DNA of 32,645 nt from Amphritea pacifica. GTDB taxonomy: Bacteria; Pseudomonadota; Gammaproteobacteria; Pseudomonadales; Balneatricaceae. Both the position numbers and the translations under genes were made by a program. Numbering within the stretch: the first letter of the stretch is position 1; each line of letters opens with the position of its first letter. The stretch lies in contig NZ_JAFFZO010000045.1 of NCBI RefSeq assembly GCF_016924145.1, forward strand, positions 1 through 32,645. The letters run 5' to 3'. This document shows positions 15,147 through 25,932 of this stretch, piece after piece. Below the pieces are notes generated by a model. The model was not told the origin of the DNA and ran no database searches. It saw only the letters and a list, made by a program, of their open reading frames with translations.

Positions 15147-16043
15147 TCAGACGGAAGCGGCAACCGTATCAGACTCAGGCTGAGATACAGCAGGCAATCC
15201 CTGCATCATCCGCAGCACAGAGGAGAGACGTTCGCGCAACTGGCCCCGGGATATGATCATATCGATCTGCCCATGTTCCAGCAAAAACTCACTGCGCTGA
15301 AACCCTTCTGGCAGTTTTTCACGTACGGTCTGCTCGATAACCCGTGGTCCGGCGAAGCCAACCAGAGCTCCCGGCTCACCCACATTCAGATCACCCAGCA
15401 TCGCCAGCGAGGCTGAAACCCCACCATAAACCGGATCGGTCAGTACTGAAATATAAGGCACACCTGCCTGCTTCAGCCGTTCCAGTGCGGCACTGGTTTT
15501 AGCCATCTGCATCAGGGAAAACAGAGCTTCCTGCATCCGGGCACCACCACTGGCGGAGAAGCAGATCATCGGGATCCCCTCTTCCAGGGCAATGTTAGCC
15601 GCGCGCACAAAACGCTCACCAACAACCGCGCCCATTGAGCCACCCATAAATTTAAACTCATAGGCGACTGCAACCACAGGAAGACCCTTGACCTCACCGC
15701 GCATAGCGATCAGTGCATCTTTCTCGCCGGTTTCTTTCTGCGCAGCCACCAGACGATCTTTATATTTCTTGGTATCCCGGAACTTAAGATGATCGACCGG
15801 CTCTACTTCAGCGCCGATCTCACGGGTTGTGCCCTCATCAAGAAAAGCGTTCAGACGCACCCGTGCAGTCAGCCGCATGTGATGATCACACTTAGGACAG
15901 ACATTCAGGTTTTTTTCCAGCTCCGGACGATACAGAACGGACTCGCACTTCGGACACTTTTTCCAAAGCCCTTCAGGAATATTGGTTCGCTTCTTCTCGG
16001 AACGAACCAGAGAGGGAACGATTTTATCCAGCCAGTTACTCAT
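15147..16043 (-). CDS. accD: Acetyl-CoA carboxylase carboxyltransferase subunit beta
   Basis: This 298-residue subunit acts with AccA to move the carboxyl group from biotin on AccB to acetyl-CoA, the first step of fatty-acid synthesis. The N-terminal zinc ribbon has Cys30, Cys33, Cys49 and Cys52 (CPKC...CPKC). The crotonase-fold carboxyltransferase domain includes [17 protein letters not shown] and [12 protein letters not shown], with oxyanion glycines. It lies 30 bp downstream of trpA. A short GC hairpin (GCTGC / GCAGC near 16051-16070) lies in its leader. Confidence 0.97.
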   Translation of the reverse strand: MSNWLDKIVPSLVRSEKKRTNIPEGLWKKCPKCESVLYRPELEKNLNVCPKCDHHMRLTARVRLNAFLDEGTTREIGAEVEPVDHLKFRDTKKYKDRLVAAQKETGEKDALIAMRGEVKGLPVVAVAYEFKFMGGSMGAVVGERFVRAANIALEEGIPMICFSASGGARMQEALFSLMQMAKTSAALERLKQAGVPYISVLTDPVYGGVSASLAMLGDLNVGEPGALVGFAGPRVIEQTVREKLPEGFQRSEFLLEHGQIDMIISRGQLRERLSSVLRMMQGLPAVSQPESDTVAASV

Positions 16044-16073
16044 TATTACTCCAGCTGCTGCCTGTGGCAGCCC

Positions 16074-16877
16074 TTATTTATCCATTGCCTGACGCATACT
16101 TGCAGTAATCGCTGCAACTGCCTCAGGGATCTGTTCCTGATTGCCTGCCAGTTCAGCAATCTTATTAACCAGTACGCTACCGACGATAACACCATCAGCG
16201 ACTTCCGAAATTGCCCGGGCTGAGGCATCATCACGGATACCGAAACCCACACCAACCGGCATATCGGTATGTCGGCGAATGATCTCCAGTTTGTCAGCGA
16301 CTTCAGCAACATTCAGTGACGCCGAACCGGTCACCCCTTTAACCGATACATAGTAGACATAACCACTACCTGCTGCACAGATCTGCTTAATCCGTGCCTC
16401 CTCTGTGGTTGGCGCCAGCAGATAGATCACGTCAATATCAGACGCCTTCATCAGTTGATTAAACTCTCCCGCCTCCTCAGGCGGAAGATCAACCGTCAGA
16501 ATACCATCCAGGCCGACCGCTTTGGCCTTATCTGCAAACGCAGAGTAGCCCATCACCTCAATCGGGTTAAGATAGCCCATCAACACCACCGGCGTGGTCT
16601 GATTGGTTTTACGGAACTCAGCGACCATATCCAGCACATCGACCAGACGTGTACCATGCAGTAAGGCACGCTCACAGGCCAACTGAATAACCGGGCCATC
16701 AGCCATCGGATCAGAGAAAGGAATCCCCAGTTCAATAATGTCGGCACCGGATTCAACCAGTGCATGCATTAGCGGCAGGGTTACTTTAGGTTCAGGGTCA
16801 CCCGCTGTCACATAAGGGATCAGCGCTTTGCGGCCCTGGCTTTTCAGATTATTAAAACACTCAGTAATACGACTCAT
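16074..16877 (-). CDS. trpA: Tryptophan synthase alpha chain
   Basis: This 267-residue TIM-barrel protein cleaves indole-3-glycerol phosphate to indole and glyceraldehyde 3-phosphate. The catalytic residues align exactly with E. coli: Glu49 in [10 protein letters not shown] and Asp60 in PMADGP. The phosphate loop GVGFGIRD is present. The ATG at 16877 ([11 protein letters not shown]) is chosen; a GTG at 16889 adds four residues. It follows trpB by 23 bp, and TrpA works in an alpha2-beta2 complex with TrpB. Confidence 0.97.
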   Translation of the reverse strand: MSRITECFNNLKSQGRKALIPYVTAGDPEPKVTLPLMHALVESGADIIELGIPFSDPMADGPVIQLACERALLHGTRLVDVLDMVAEFRKTNQTTPVVLMGYLNPIEVMGYSAFADKAKAVGLDGILTVDLPPEEAGEFNQLMKASDIDVIYLLAPTTEEARIKQICAAGSGYVYYVSVKGVTGSASLNVAEVADKLEIIRRHTDMPVGVGFGIRDDASARAISEVADGVIVGSVLVNKIAELAGNQEQIPEAVAAITASMRQAMDK

Positions 16878-16900
16878 CTTAATCTTCACTCAGTCAGGGC

Positions 16901-18124
16901 TTAAAAGTTAATACCGTCAATTTCTGCAACGGTATGGATATCCTTGTCGCCCCGTCCTGACAGGTTAACCAGAATAATCTGATCCTTGCCCATCGTTGGC
17001 GCCATTTTCATCGCCTCAGCCACAGCGTGACTGGATTCCAGTGCCGGCATAATGCCCTCGGTCAGGGTCAGATGACGGAATGCATGCAATGCTTCATCAT
17101 CGTTAACAGCCGTATACTCTGCCCTGCCAATCTCTTGCAGATAAGAATGTTCAGGCCCTACGCCAGGATAGTCCAGACCGGCTGAAACAGAGTGAGTGCC
17201 AATAACCTGACCGCCCTCATCCGACATCAGACAGGTACGGTTACCATGCAGTACACCCGGTCGGCAATGGGAGCTCAACGGTGCCGCATGCTGACCGGTT
17301 TCGATCCCATACCCCCCCGCTTCCACACCGATCATGCGCACATCCGCATCTTCGATGAACGGATGAAACAGACCGATGGCATTAGAACCACCCCCCACAC
17401 AGGCAACCAGTGCATCCGGAAGTTTACCTGTCTGTGCCAGACACTGCTGCCGGGCCTCACGACCAATAATGGACTGAAAGTCGCGTACCAGCTTTGGATA
17501 CGGGTGCGGACCGGCAGCGGTACCGATAATGTAAAAGGTATTATCGACATTGGTTACCCAGTCCCGCATCGCTTCGTTCATCGCATCCTTCAGTGTGCGG
17601 GTACCGGACGTAACAGAGACAACTTCAGCCCCCAGTAGTTTCATCCGGTAAACGTTCAGTGCCTGTCGGCGAATATCCTCTTCGCCCATATACACTGTAC
17701 ATTCAAGCCCCAGCCGGGCAGCAACCGTTGCCGTCGCAACACCGTGCTGTCCTGCACCGGTTTCTGCACTCACCCGGGGCTTACCGGTAAACTTAGCTAA
17801 CAGAGCCTGCCCAATGGTGTTATTCACCTTGTGCGCACCGGTATGGTTCAGGTCTTCACGTTTCAGGTAGATCTGCGCACCGCCCAGCTCACGGGAAAGA
17901 CGTTCCGCGTGGTACAACGGTGATGGCCGGCCTACATAGTGGGCAAGATCGTGATCAAACTCCGCCTGAAACTGTGGATCCCGCCAAAGCTTTTCGTAGG
18001 TCTGTTCTAACTGCTGAAGCGCAGCCATCAGGGTTTCAGACACATAACGGCCCCCAAACTGGCCGAAATGACCACCTGCATCGGGCATCTGCTTTGCGAT
18101 CGCGAGATCTTCTTTAGTTGGCAC
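16901..18124 (-). CDS. trpB: Tryptophan synthase beta chain
   Basis: This 407-residue PLP enzyme condenses indole with serine. The PLP lysine is Lys99 in [10 protein letters not shown], and the phosphate-binding loop VGGGSNAIG and the [13 protein letters not shown] segment are present. The GTG at 18124 is used as start: GAGG lies 6 nt before it, and it overlaps the trpF stop by 11 nt, pointing to translational coupling. The next in-frame Met is 12 codons later. Confidence 0.97.
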   Translation of the reverse strand: MPTKEDLAIAKQMPDAGGHFGQFGGRYVSETLMAALQQLEQTYEKLWRDPQFQAEFDHDLAHYVGRPSPLYHAERLSRELGGAQIYLKREDLNHTGAHKVNNTIGQALLAKFTGKPRVSAETGAGQHGVATATVAARLGLECTVYMGEEDIRRQALNVYRMKLLGAEVVSVTSGTRTLKDAMNEAMRDWVTNVDNTFYIIGTAAGPHPYPKLVRDFQSIIGREARQQCLAQTGKLPDALVACVGGGSNAIGLFHPFIEDADVRMIGVEAGGYGIETGQHAAPLSSHCRPGVLHGNRTCLMSDEGGQVIGTHSVSAGLDYPGVGPEHSYLQEIGRAEYTAVNDDEALHAFRHLTLTEGIMPALESSHAVAEAMKMAPTMGKDQIILVNLSGRGDKDIHTVAEIDGINF

Positions 18125-18734
18125 GAGCTACCTCATTCATAAAGGATGTTATTTTTTCACAGTCTTTCAGGCCTTTAGCCGCTTCAACCCCACCACTGAC
18201 ATCAACAGCATAGGGTTTCACCTGGCATATAGCCTGCGCGACATTGCTCTGATCGAGTCCACCCGCCAGAATCAGCGGTTTATCGATATCAGATGGGATG
18301 CGCTCCCAGTCAAACGCTTCACCAGTGCCACCAGGAACACCGGGACGGTATGCATCCAGCAGTATCCCCCGGGCCAGTGAAAAGCGTTTAGTTTCAGCCA
18401 CTACATCAATATCCGGAGACATCCGCAGGGCTTTAAAATAGGGTCGGTCGAACTGAGCACAGTATTCAGGGGACTCATCACCATGAAATTGCAGCAGATC
18501 GATACCCGTCTGAGCCATGATTGTCTGCACCTGATCAACCGATGCATTAACAAACAGGGCTACCGTCGTTACAAATGGCGGCAGCTGCTTGATAATCGCC
18601 TCGGCAACCGCAGGCTCAACATACCTCGGGCTGGGCGCATAGAAGACAAAACCCAGCGCATCAGCGCCAGATTCTACCGCTGCAAGCGCATCTTCCAGCC
18701 GGGTAATTCCACAGATTTTTACGCGGGTTCGCAT
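18114..18734 (-). CDS. trpF: Phosphoribosylanthranilate isomerase
   Basis: This 206-residue TIM barrel isomerises phosphoribosylanthranilate in tryptophan synthesis. It has the diagnostic [13 protein letters not shown] (catalytic Cys), [20 protein letters not shown] and [11 protein letters not shown], then VDVSGGVEA. The ATG at 18734 is preferred to the GTG one codon before it. It is a stand-alone enzyme, not fused to TrpC. It lies 57 bp downstream of truA and heads the trpF-trpB-trpA-accD run. Confidence 0.95.
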   Translation of the reverse strand: MRTRVKICGITRLEDALAAVESGADALGFVFYAPSPRYVEPAVAEAIIKQLPPFVTTVALFVNASVDQVQTIMAQTGIDLLQFHGDESPEYCAQFDRPYFKALRMSPDIDVVAETKRFSLARGILLDAYRPGVPGGTGEAFDWERIPSDIDKPLILAGGLDQSNVAQAICQVKPYAVDVSGGVEAAKGLKDCEKITSFMNEVARAN

Positions 18735-18791
18735 CACTTGGATCAGACTATTCAGAAAGAGACCAATAGTAACAGATAGCAGGCCCTGAGG

Positions 18792-19742
18792 TTAACCGTT
18801 TTGCATCAGGAAATAGGGCCCCAGCTGTGATTTTGGCAACTCATACTGGTCGGGATATTTCACATCGACAAAATAAAGCCCGTAGGGTGGAGCGGTAACC
18901 CCTCCCTGAGTACGGTCGCGAGCGTCAAGCACCTGTTGAGCCCATACAGGTTCCGCCTCACCAGCACCGATCTTCATCAGCACCCCGGCAAAATTGCGAA
19001 TCATGTGATGCAGAAAAGCATTGGCCCGCACATCGATCACAATCAGCTCACCTGCACGGTAGATATCCATCACCCTGACCTCCCGCACCGGGCTTTTCGC
19101 CTGACAGCCAATGGCCCGATAGGAGGTAAAATCGTGCTCCCCGATAAGATAACGTGCCGCCGCCTGCATCCGTGACATGTCCAGCTGTTTATGGGTCCAG
19201 GTCACACCCCGACTCAACAATCCCGGCTTTACAGGCGCCGAATAGATCAGATAGCGATAGCGCCGCTCCAGCGCTGAAAACCGGGCATGAAAACTATCAT
19301 CAACCCGTTTAGCCCAACGGATAGCAATATCATCCGGGAGTTTGGTATTGGTTCCCATCACCCATGCCCGCTCGGGACGCTCAGCAACGGTGTCAAAATG
19401 GATAATCTGATAAGTGCCGCTGACGCAGGCATCGGTGCGCCCCGCACAGATCACTTTAACCGGTTCATTAGCTATGGTTGACAGCGCCTGCTCAACCGTT
19501 TCCTGAATCGACGGAACATCCTTCTCCTTCTGCGTTTGCCAGCCGCGGTAGGCAGCCCCGGCATACTCAACACAGAGGGCATAGCGCTTGGTTTGCGGTG
19601 AGTCGGGAGCTAAAGCAGGCACAGCATCAGAGCCCGCTTGCTCAGAATATTCTGACTTCAGCCCCGCCGGGGCCTGATCATAAGAAAGGGCGACCGAAGT
19701 CGCCCCTTGCTGAAATTTTGACTGGGATTTATCCCGTGACAT
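18792..19742 (-). CDS. truA: tRNA pseudouridine(38-40) synthase TruA
   Basis: This 316-residue enzyme makes pseudouridine at positions 38-40 of the anticodon arm. The core starts near residue 52 (KRYALCVEYAGAAYRGWQ) and carries the catalytic Asp104 in AGRTDACVSGTYQ. Later landmarks are DDSFHARFSALERRYRYLIY and ANAFLHHMIRNFAGVL. Two features stand out: a Gln/Ser/Ala-rich N-terminal extension of about 50 residues compared with E. coli TruA (270), and ACVSG after the catalytic Asp where the family usually has AGVHA. It lies between fimV and trpF, as in Pseudomonas. Confidence 0.93.
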   Translation of the reverse strand: MSRDKSQSKFQQGATSVALSYDQAPAGLKSEYSEQAGSDAVPALAPDSPQTKRYALCVEYAGAAYRGWQTQKEKDVPSIQETVEQALSTIANEPVKVICAGRTDACVSGTYQIIHFDTVAERPERAWVMGTNTKLPDDIAIRWAKRVDDSFHARFSALERRYRYLIYSAPVKPGLLSRGVTWTHKQLDMSRMQAAARYLIGEHDFTSYRAIGCQAKSPVREVRVMDIYRAGELIVIDVRANAFLHHMIRNFAGVLMKIGAGEAEPVWAQQVLDARDRTQGGVTAPPYGLYFVDVKYPDQYELPKSQLGPYFLMQNG

Positions 19743-19806
19743 AGCAGATTTTATCTCAACATTTATCGAATCAGGCCTGATGCAGAAAGCACCAGGCCCG
19801 CGGTTA

Positions 19807-22338
19807 TCAGCTTAATGAACTTAACAGGCTATTGGCTTCTGCACGCTGCGCCTCGCTACCCTCTCGCAGAATCTCTTCGAGGATATCTTTAGCACCATCC
19901 AGATCTTCCATATCGATATAAGCTCGTGCCAGATCAAGTTTGGTCTCAACCTCATCTGCACCCTCAAGAAGATTCAGCCCCTCTAACGAGTCATCCTCAG
20001 CTTCTTCGCTCACATCCAGACTAAGCTCATCTGTACCGGCATCGCTTAGCAGCATCTCAAGTTCAGAATCGAGCTCAGCGTCCAGGTCATGACTGAGAGT
20101 TGAATCATCTTCCGCCTGAGGAGCATCAAACTCTTCCTCATCCAGCACAATTTCATCATCTTCAGCACTATCTAGCAGCGCCTGAAGATCATCATCCAGA
20201 TCGGCATCACTATCAACAACATCCAGCTCTTCGACATCGGCCTCATCGACACCGGCAAGCAGTTCATCCAGTTCAGAATCAGCAGTCTCATCCTCAGCGA
20301 CCGCCTCACTCTCTCCGCCATTTAACAGAGAGTCAAGATCGTCAAACTCATCCTCGACTGGCTCTTCAGCCATCCGTGCGATCGCCTCATCCTCTTCAGA
20401 GCCGGTATCATCAGCAACATCAAGATTGAAATCCAGATCCAGATCATCGTCCGGCTCTTCAACCGGTTCTGGCTCTTCAGCAACATCAGCTGTCGGCTGG
20501 ATATCAAACTCAAGATCAGCAACATCTTCCTCAGGCTCTGGCGCTATATCGTCGTCACCACCGGCTAACAGATCTTCAAGGCTATCAGCTTCAGGTTCCT
20601 CCGGCTCTTCAACCAGCGCGGCAAGATCATCGTCAGCATCTGGCTGGTCTGTCAGATCATCGAGATCAAACGACTCACTCTCTTCGCCCAGAATAGAGTC
20701 AAGGGCATCGTCAACCTCTTCGTCAGCCTCAACAGGATCAGGTCCTGGTGGCTCACCAAAGTCCTCATCAAATCCGAGATCAAACTCCTGATCATCCAGA
20801 TCCGCTGCAGTATCAGCCTCGCCAACTTTTTCCAGATCCATATCCAGATCGAGATCAAGCTCATCAAGATCCTCTTCTTCAGCAGCAACCGCTGCAGTCT
20901 CCTGCTGCGGCTCTGGCACGGGAACTACAGTAGCATCCTCATCGACAGCAGCCTCTGGGGTTTCAGCAGCGATCGCTTGCCCCGGAACAACAGACTCCGA
21001 CGATTCCTCTTTATTTCCCCGACGCATAAACAGCAGTGCCAGCAGGAAAGCAATCAAAGCACCGCCAGCTGCACCGATGTAAAGCCCAAACTCCTCCAGC
21101 AAACTTTTAGGCTTCACCTGAGGATCTGCAGCGGGTGCAACCTGACTGGCTACCGGCTGCTTCTTCGCGGACTCAAGCTCCGCCTGAAGATCAGCCAACT
21201 GCTGATCTTTCAGCTCCAGCAACCGTTGCAGGCTTTCCATCTGCTGCGCAAGCGCATCCACACGGCCGGTCAACTCATCATTTTCGCGCTGAATCTGATC
21301 AACACTTTCCAATGCTGACGCCAGCTCGGTTTCCAGCTGTTTGTTTTTTTCCAGTAGCGCAGCATCAGCCTGGCTCAAATCGGTGTCGGCCGCCTGATCT
21401 GATACCGTATTAGTGTCAGCCTGGGTATCAGGTGAGACAATCTTCAGTTGCCCCTGGGCCGACCTGGCTGCAACCTCCTCACCCTTTTTTCCGGATGCAG
21501 CTGCCTTATCTGCACCATCAGTGCTATCCATATTCTTCGGCTGGGCAGCCGGGGTGATCCCCTGCTTCCACATCTGCGTCTGACGCCAGAACTCTTCATT
21601 CGCCTGTTTCTGATTCAGCGCCTGAACCTCTTCCAGCGAAGGAAGGTCCATAACAACACCGGCTTTCAGCTGGTTAACGTTGTTATTGCGAAAGGCATCC
21701 GGGTTTTTACGCTGTAACGCCAGCATCATCTGTGCTTCAGATACGGAGTTGCTGGGCTTATGCTTTTTGGCGATATCCCACAATGTGTCATTCACATCCA
21801 CATACACCTGGCCATCGGTCATACGGGTGCGGATATTATTCACCGGCTGCTGTGGCGCCATCGGCTTTACAGCAACTGGCGCGGGAGCGCTGGCAGCCGA
21901 GGAACGTGCTGGCTGTACGGCCGTAGGAGCCGGGGTTGGATCGTAGACCGGCGGATCAAGCAGTACAGTATATTCACGCACCAGACGACCGCTGGGCCAG
22001 TTAACCTCTACCAGAAAGTTGAGAAAAGGTTCTTTCACCGGCGCTGATGAGGTGAGAATAATAGTTCCCCGACCAGCAGAGCCCGGTTTCACCTCAAATT
22101 TAACATCGGAGAGGAAACGCAACTTCTCTATACCGGCCAGAGCAAACTCATCAACATTGGCCATTCTGGGTTGTATCTGTTGCGGATCAACGGAGCGCAT
22201 CTGCAACAGCTGTATCTCTGCCTGCAGGGGTTCATTTAACGCTGATGTTATTCTGATTTCACCGAGACCAAGCGCATTTGCATTTGAGGTTCCTAGTGCA
22301 CCTGCAATTGCCAAACTTAGGGCTAATTTGCGCAGCAT
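19807..22338 (-). CDS. fimV: FimV family polar hub / pilus assembly protein
   Basis: This 843-residue protein has a signal peptide (1-22, ending SNANA), the FimV N-terminal domain (LGLGEIRITSALNEPLQAEI), a LysM-like peptidoglycan-binding region (about 177-234) and a periplasmic coiled coil (about 325-392). One transmembrane helix (418-438, GGALIAFLLALLF) is followed by a long, very acidic Asp/Glu-rich cytoplasmic part. A C-terminal TPR-type FimV cap (about 797-843, KLDLARAYIDMEDLDGAKDI) ends it. In Pseudomonas, FimV places type IV pilus and twitching machinery at the pole. AAGGAAG precedes the start by 5 nt. Confidence 0.95.
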   Translation of the reverse strand: MLRKLALSLAIAGALGTSNANALGLGEIRITSALNEPLQAEIQLLQMRSVDPQQIQPRMANVDEFALAGIEKLRFLSDVKFEVKPGSAGRGTIILTSSAPVKEPFLNFLVEVNWPSGRLVREYTVLLDPPVYDPTPAPTAVQPARSSAASAPAPVAVKPMAPQQPVNNIRTRMTDGQVYVDVNDTLWDIAKKHKPSNSVSEAQMMLALQRKNPDAFRNNNVNQLKAGVVMDLPSLEEVQALNQKQANEEFWRQTQMWKQGITPAAQPKNMDSTDGADKAAASGKKGEEVAARSAQGQLKIVSPDTQADTNTVSDQAADTDLSQADAALLEKNKQLETELASALESVDQIQRENDELTGRVDALAQQMESLQRLLELKDQQLADLQAELESAKKQPVASQVAPAADPQVKPKSLLEEFGLYIGAAGGALIAFLLALLFMRRGNKEESSESVVPGQAIAAETPEAAVDEDATVVPVPEPQQETAAVAAEEEDLDELDLDLDMDLEKVGEADTAADLDDQEFDLGFDEDFGEPPGPDPVEADEEVDDALDSILGEESESFDLDDLTDQPDADDDLAALVEEPEEPEADSLEDLLAGGDDDIAPEPEEDVADLEFDIQPTADVAEEPEPVEEPDDDLDLDFNLDVADDTGSEEDEAIARMAEEPVEDEFDDLDSLLNGGESEAVAEDETADSELDELLAGVDEADVEELDVVDSDADLDDDLQALLDSAEDDEIVLDEEEFDAPQAEDDSTLSHDLDAELDSELEMLLSDAGTDELSLDVSEEAEDDSLEGLNLLEGADEVETKLDLARAYIDMEDLDGAKDILEEILREGSEAQRAEANSLLSSLS

Positions 22339-22725
22339 ATTTTCGCTTCCTTAATTTCCCCGGGTCCTGAATCCAACAAAAATCGTCAATATTCAGAAAG
22401 TTACGTATCCAGTTTTAATGGCCAAAGTATTCATTAAAACCCATGTTTAATCAACAACCCTGATCGGCCATAAACAGCTAAACTTCAGTATTTAAAACCG
22501 TTCTGAGTAAAAAGCTCACCACCCCGAACAAAAAACAACTCTCAGAAAAAAACAGTAAATCTATATATTTCAATTAGTTGAAGAGCAATCCTGAATATCT
22601 CCTCAGCATATACACAAACTGACAACAGAATCGTAATTCCACTACCTAAGTTGGTGACTGTCGATTGCAGTGCCGCCCGAAACGTTTTATTTCGGTTTTG
22701 TTGACCTGAATCACTCCGTCAGATA
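22339..22725. other. fimV upstream region, no gene
   Basis: About 390 bp of AT-rich DNA between the asd terminator and fimV. On the minus strand TTGCTC (22583-22588) and TATAGA (22560-22565) with a 17-nt spacer form a plausible sigma-70 promoter, which would give fimV a leader of about 215 nt. No convincing ORF or hairpin was seen in the rest. Confidence 0.35.
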
Positions 22726-22752
22726 CAAAAAAACCGGCCTTTTCAGCCGGTT
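22726..22752 (-). terminator. Terminator of asd
   Basis: AACCGGC (22732-22738) pairs with GCCGGTT (22746-22752). On the minus strand the stem runs into seven T. It lies 20 bp past the asd stop. Confidence 0.9.
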
Positions 22753-22771
22753 ATATCGTTTATTCCAGTCA

Positions 22772-23887
22772 TCAGCCCTGCAACAGGATCCGCAGCATAC
22801 GCCGCAACGGCTCTGCTGCTCCCCAGAGCAACTGATCACCGACACTGAATGCATTCAGGAACTCATCACCCAGGTTCATCTTACGCAGACGACCCACAGG
22901 TACACCCAGAGTACCGGTCACCTTGGCTGGTGTCAGATCACGGGCAGTTATATCGCGCTCGTTCGGCACCACACTCACCCAGTCGTTCGCTTCTGCGATC
23001 ATGGACTCAATCTCATCCATCGGCACATTCTGCTTCAGCTTAATGGTAAATGCCTGACTGTGGCAACGCATCGCACCGATACGCACACAGGTGCCGTCGA
23101 TCGGTACCGGGTTGTCACTCAGCCCCAGAATCTTGTTGGTCTCAGCATAGGCCTTCCACTCTTCACGGCTCTGACCATTATCCAGGCGGGTGTCGATCCA
23201 GGGAATCAGGGAACCGGCCAGCGGAACACCGAAATTATCGGTTGGCATCGCTGACGAACGAATGGTTTCGGCAACCTGACGGTCGATATCCAGAATCGCA
23301 CTGGCCGGGCTGGCCAGATCAGCCGCGACAGAATCTTTGATGATCCCCATCTGGGAGATCAGTTCACGCATATGACGCGCACCACCACCGGACGCAGCCT
23401 GATAGGTCATGGAGGTCATCCACTCGATCAGACCCGCATTGAACAGACCACCCAGCCCCATCAGCATCAGGGACACGGTACAATTACCGCCAACATAGGT
23501 TTTAACACCGTTTGCCAGGCCGTCTTTAATGACATTCATGTTGACCGGATCAAGCACGATAATGGCATCATCTTCCATTCGCAGGGAAGATGCGGCATCG
23601 ATCCAGTAGCCATCCCAACCCGCTGCGCGCAGCGCACCGTAAACCTGTTTCGTGTAGTCACCGCCCTGACAGGAGATAATGGCATCCATCTGTTTCAACT
23701 CTTCAATGGATGTTGCATCTTTCAGTGCCGGAATATCTTTACCAATAGCCGGACCTGGCTGACCCGCCTGGGACGTTGTAAAAAAGACCGGCTCTTCGAT
23801 GTGTTCGAAATCACCCTCTTCCATCATGCGCTGCATCAGCACGGAACCAACCATTCCGCGCCAACCAACAAAACCTACACGCTTCAT
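22772..23887 (-). CDS. asd: Aspartate-semialdehyde dehydrogenase
   Basis: This 371-residue enzyme reduces aspartyl phosphate to the semialdehyde that feeds lysine/diaminopimelate, threonine and methionine synthesis. The NADP-binding start [20 protein letters not shown] and active-site Cys136 in [14 protein letters not shown] are of the E. coli/Pseudomonas long form (E. coli Cys135). The conserved [12 protein letters not shown] block is also present. The ATG at 23887 has GGTGGA upstream; a GTG at 23899 is less likely. It follows leuB after a weak terminator. Confidence 0.97.
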   Translation of the reverse strand: MKRVGFVGWRGMVGSVLMQRMMEEGDFEHIEEPVFFTTSQAGQPGPAIGKDIPALKDATSIEELKQMDAIISCQGGDYTKQVYGALRAAGWDGYWIDAASSLRMEDDAIIVLDPVNMNVIKDGLANGVKTYVGGNCTVSLMLMGLGGLFNAGLIEWMTSMTYQAASGGGARHMRELISQMGIIKDSVAADLASPASAILDIDRQVAETIRSSAMPTDNFGVPLAGSLIPWIDTRLDNGQSREEWKAYAETNKILGLSDNPVPIDGTCVRIGAMRCHSQAFTIKLKQNVPMDEIESMIAEANDWVSVVPNERDITARDLTPAKVTGTLGVPVGRLRKMNLGDEFLNAFSVGDQLLWGAAEPLRRMLRILLQG

Positions 23888-23930
23888 CTGTTCCACCAAA
23901 ACTATTCGAACCTGTTAACAGATTCCTGAG

Positions 23931-23970
23931 AATAAAAACAACAAAGCTGCCACAAGATTCTGCAGCAGCC
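23931..23970 (-). terminator. Possible terminator of the leu operon
   Basis: On the minus strand GCTGC (23965-23969 region) pairs with GCAGC (23946-23950) around a long loop, followed by TTTGTTGTTTTTATT. The stem is only about 5 bp and it lies 110-150 nt past leuB, so it is a weak candidate. Confidence 0.4.
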
Positions 23971-24078
23971 TGTTATGATTCCGGACGCTCCGAAACCCTT
24001 TAATTATGCAATATTTTAGTCATATAGACTATCGAAATCAGAGCATTTTATAACCAGCCTGAGTTCAAGAAAGCTGTT

Positions 24079-25161
24079 TTACGCCTGCAAAGCCGCAATA
24101 ACCGCATCACCCATCTCAGTGGTGGATACCTTTTGCATCCCTTCAGACCAGATATCCCCGGTACGCAGATTCTGATCCAGCACCTGGCTCACAGCCGCCT
24201 CAATACGATCGGCTGTTGCACCAGCGTTCAGCGAATAGCGCAGCATCATCGCCACCGACAGAATCGTTGCCAGCGGGTTAGCCAGATCCTGCCCGGCGAT
24301 ATCCGGCGCAGAACCGTGGCATGGCTCATACATACCCTTACCATCAACATCCAGAGATGCAGAGGGCAGCATACCGATCGATCCGGTCAGCATCGCCGCC
24401 GCGTCAGACAGAATATCGCCGAACATATTACCGGTGACCATAACGTCAAACTGCTTTGGTGCCCGCACCAGTTGCATCGCCGCGTTATCGACATACATAT
24501 GGCTCAGCTCGACATCCGGATACTCTTTAGACAGCTCCTCCATGATTTCACGCCACAGCACGGTCACTTCCAGTACGTTCGCTTTATCGACAGAGCACAG
24601 ACGCTTATCACGGGCACGGGCGGCTTCAAATGCCACACGACCGATACGACGGATCTCATTCTCATCGTACACGTAGGTGTTATAACCCTCACGGACATTA
24701 CCCTCTTTCAGGCGCACGCCACGAGGCTGACCAAAGTAGATACCGCCGGTCAGTTCACGCACAATCAGAATATCCAGACCAGAAACCACCTCAGGCTTCA
24801 GCGTTGAAGCATGAGCCAGTTGCGGATAGAGAATCGCCGGCCGCAGGTTACCAAACAGCCCAAGGCTGGAGCGGATACCCAGCAGACCTTTTTCAGGACG
24901 GATCTGGAAATCAGGGTTGGTATCCCATTTTGGTCCACCCACAGCCCCCAGAAGGATCGCATCAGCTGCGCGGGCAGCTTCCAGTGTTGCTTCTGGCAGC
25001 GGCACACCATCAGCATCGATGGCCGCACCACCGACCAGCGCTTCAGACAGTTGCAGATCCAGACTATCCTGCTGGTTAACCAGTTCGAGAACACGACGCG
25101 CCTGAGCGACGATCTCTGGACCAATACCGTCACCCGGTAAAATCAGTACATTTTTAGACAT
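24079..25161 (-). CDS. leuB: 3-isopropylmalate dehydrogenase
   Basis: This 360-residue enzyme oxidises and decarboxylates 3-isopropylmalate with NAD in leucine synthesis. It starts [19 protein letters not shown] and has GAVGGPKWD, the substrate-binding [12 protein letters not shown], the [10 protein letters not shown] segment, and [20 protein letters not shown] near the metal and cofactor site. It is the last of leuC-leuD-leuB, with a perfect hairpin in the gap before it. The start has AAGGAAAC upstream. Confidence 0.97.
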   Translation of the reverse strand: MSKNVLILPGDGIGPEIVAQARRVLELVNQQDSLDLQLSEALVGGAAIDADGVPLPEATLEAARAADAILLGAVGGPKWDTNPDFQIRPEKGLLGIRSSLGLFGNLRPAILYPQLAHASTLKPEVVSGLDILIVRELTGGIYFGQPRGVRLKEGNVREGYNTYVYDENEIRRIGRVAFEAARARDKRLCSVDKANVLEVTVLWREIMEELSKEYPDVELSHMYVDNAAMQLVRAPKQFDVMVTGNMFGDILSDAAAMLTGSIGMLPSASLDVDGKGMYEPCHGSAPDIAGQDLANPLATILSVAMMLRYSLNAGATADRIEAAVSQVLDQNLRTGDIWSEGMQKVSTTEMGDAVIAALQA

Positions 25162-25181
25162 TATTCTGTTTCCTTAATCCT

Positions 25182-25205
25182 GGCGGCAGAGCCTGCTCTG
25201 CCGCC
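25182..25205. repeat. Perfect 11-bp inverted repeat between leuD and leuB
   Basis: GGCGGCAGAGC (25182-25192) and GCTCTGCCGCC (25195-25205) form a very stable GC stem with a 2-nt loop. No U-run follows on the minus strand; the leuB Shine-Dalgarno comes about 10 nt later. It is more likely an mRNA stability or processing hairpin than a terminator. Confidence 0.8.
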
Positions 25206-25264
25206 TGCAATACACTTAGAGCTTATTTATTGATGCTTACTTATACAGGCGTGCTTATACCGGC

Positions 25265-25912
25265 TTACTTTATCGCATCAAACAACCAGGGAGCCTGCTG
25301 ACGGCGCTTCTCTTCATAAGCACGAATATCATCACTGTGTTGCAGCGTCAGACCGATATCATCCAGACCATTCAGCAAACAGTGTTTACGGAAGCCATCA
25401 ATACTAAAGGCCATCTCCTCCCCGGAAGGGGTGATCACCAACTGCCGTTCCAGATCAATACTCAACTGATAACCGTCAGTCGCAGCACTCTCTTTAAACA
25501 GCTGATCAACCTTCTCGTCATGCAGCACAATGGGCAGCAAGCCATTCTTAAAACAGTTATTGTAGAAGATCTCAGCAAAACTGGGGGCGATTACACAACG
25601 GAAACCATAATCATCCAGCGCCCAGGGCGCATGCTCCCGGCTGGAGCCACAACCAAAGTTTTCCCGGGCTAACAGAATACTGGCACCCTGATAACGGGGC
25701 TGATTCAGGACAAACTCCGGATTCAGCGGACGCCCTTCACAGGACTGGTCCGGCTGACCTTCATCCAGATAACGCAGCTCATCAAACAGGTTTTTACCAA
25801 AGCCGGAACGCTTAATCGACTTCAGAAACTGTTTGGGAATAATCATATCGGTATCGACATTAGCCCGATCCAGCGGTGCAGCGATACCTGTGTGCAGTAC
25901 AAACTTATTCAT
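25265..25912 (-). CDS. leuD: 3-isopropylmalate dehydratase small subunit
   Basis: This 215-residue subunit forms the isopropylmalate isomerase with LeuC. It has the swivel-domain signature [16 protein letters not shown] and the [16 protein letters not shown] loop that positions substrate, then [17 protein letters not shown]. It lies 20 bp downstream of leuC, so the two are co-expressed. Confidence 0.97.
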   Translation of the reverse strand: MNKFVLHTGIAAPLDRANVDTDMIIPKQFLKSIKRSGFGKNLFDELRYLDEGQPDQSCEGRPLNPEFVLNQPRYQGASILLARENFGCGSSREHAPWALDDYGFRCVIAPSFAEIFYNNCFKNGLLPIVLHDEKVDQLFKESAATDGYQLSIDLERQLVITPSGEEMAFSIDGFRKHCLLNGLDDIGLTLQHSDDIRAYEEKRRQQAPWLFDAIK

Positions 25913-25932
25913 CTCGCTCTCCCGATACCTTA

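Noticed and set aside
19779-19801. Hairpin between fimV and truA as a terminator
   Set aside because: The stem (GGCCTGGTG / CATCAGGCC) is real, but no U-run follows on the minus strand; probably not a terminator.
20100-20933. Several ORFs rich in Ser, His or Pro within fimV
   Set aside because: They mirror the Asp/Glu-rich repeats of FimV in other frames.
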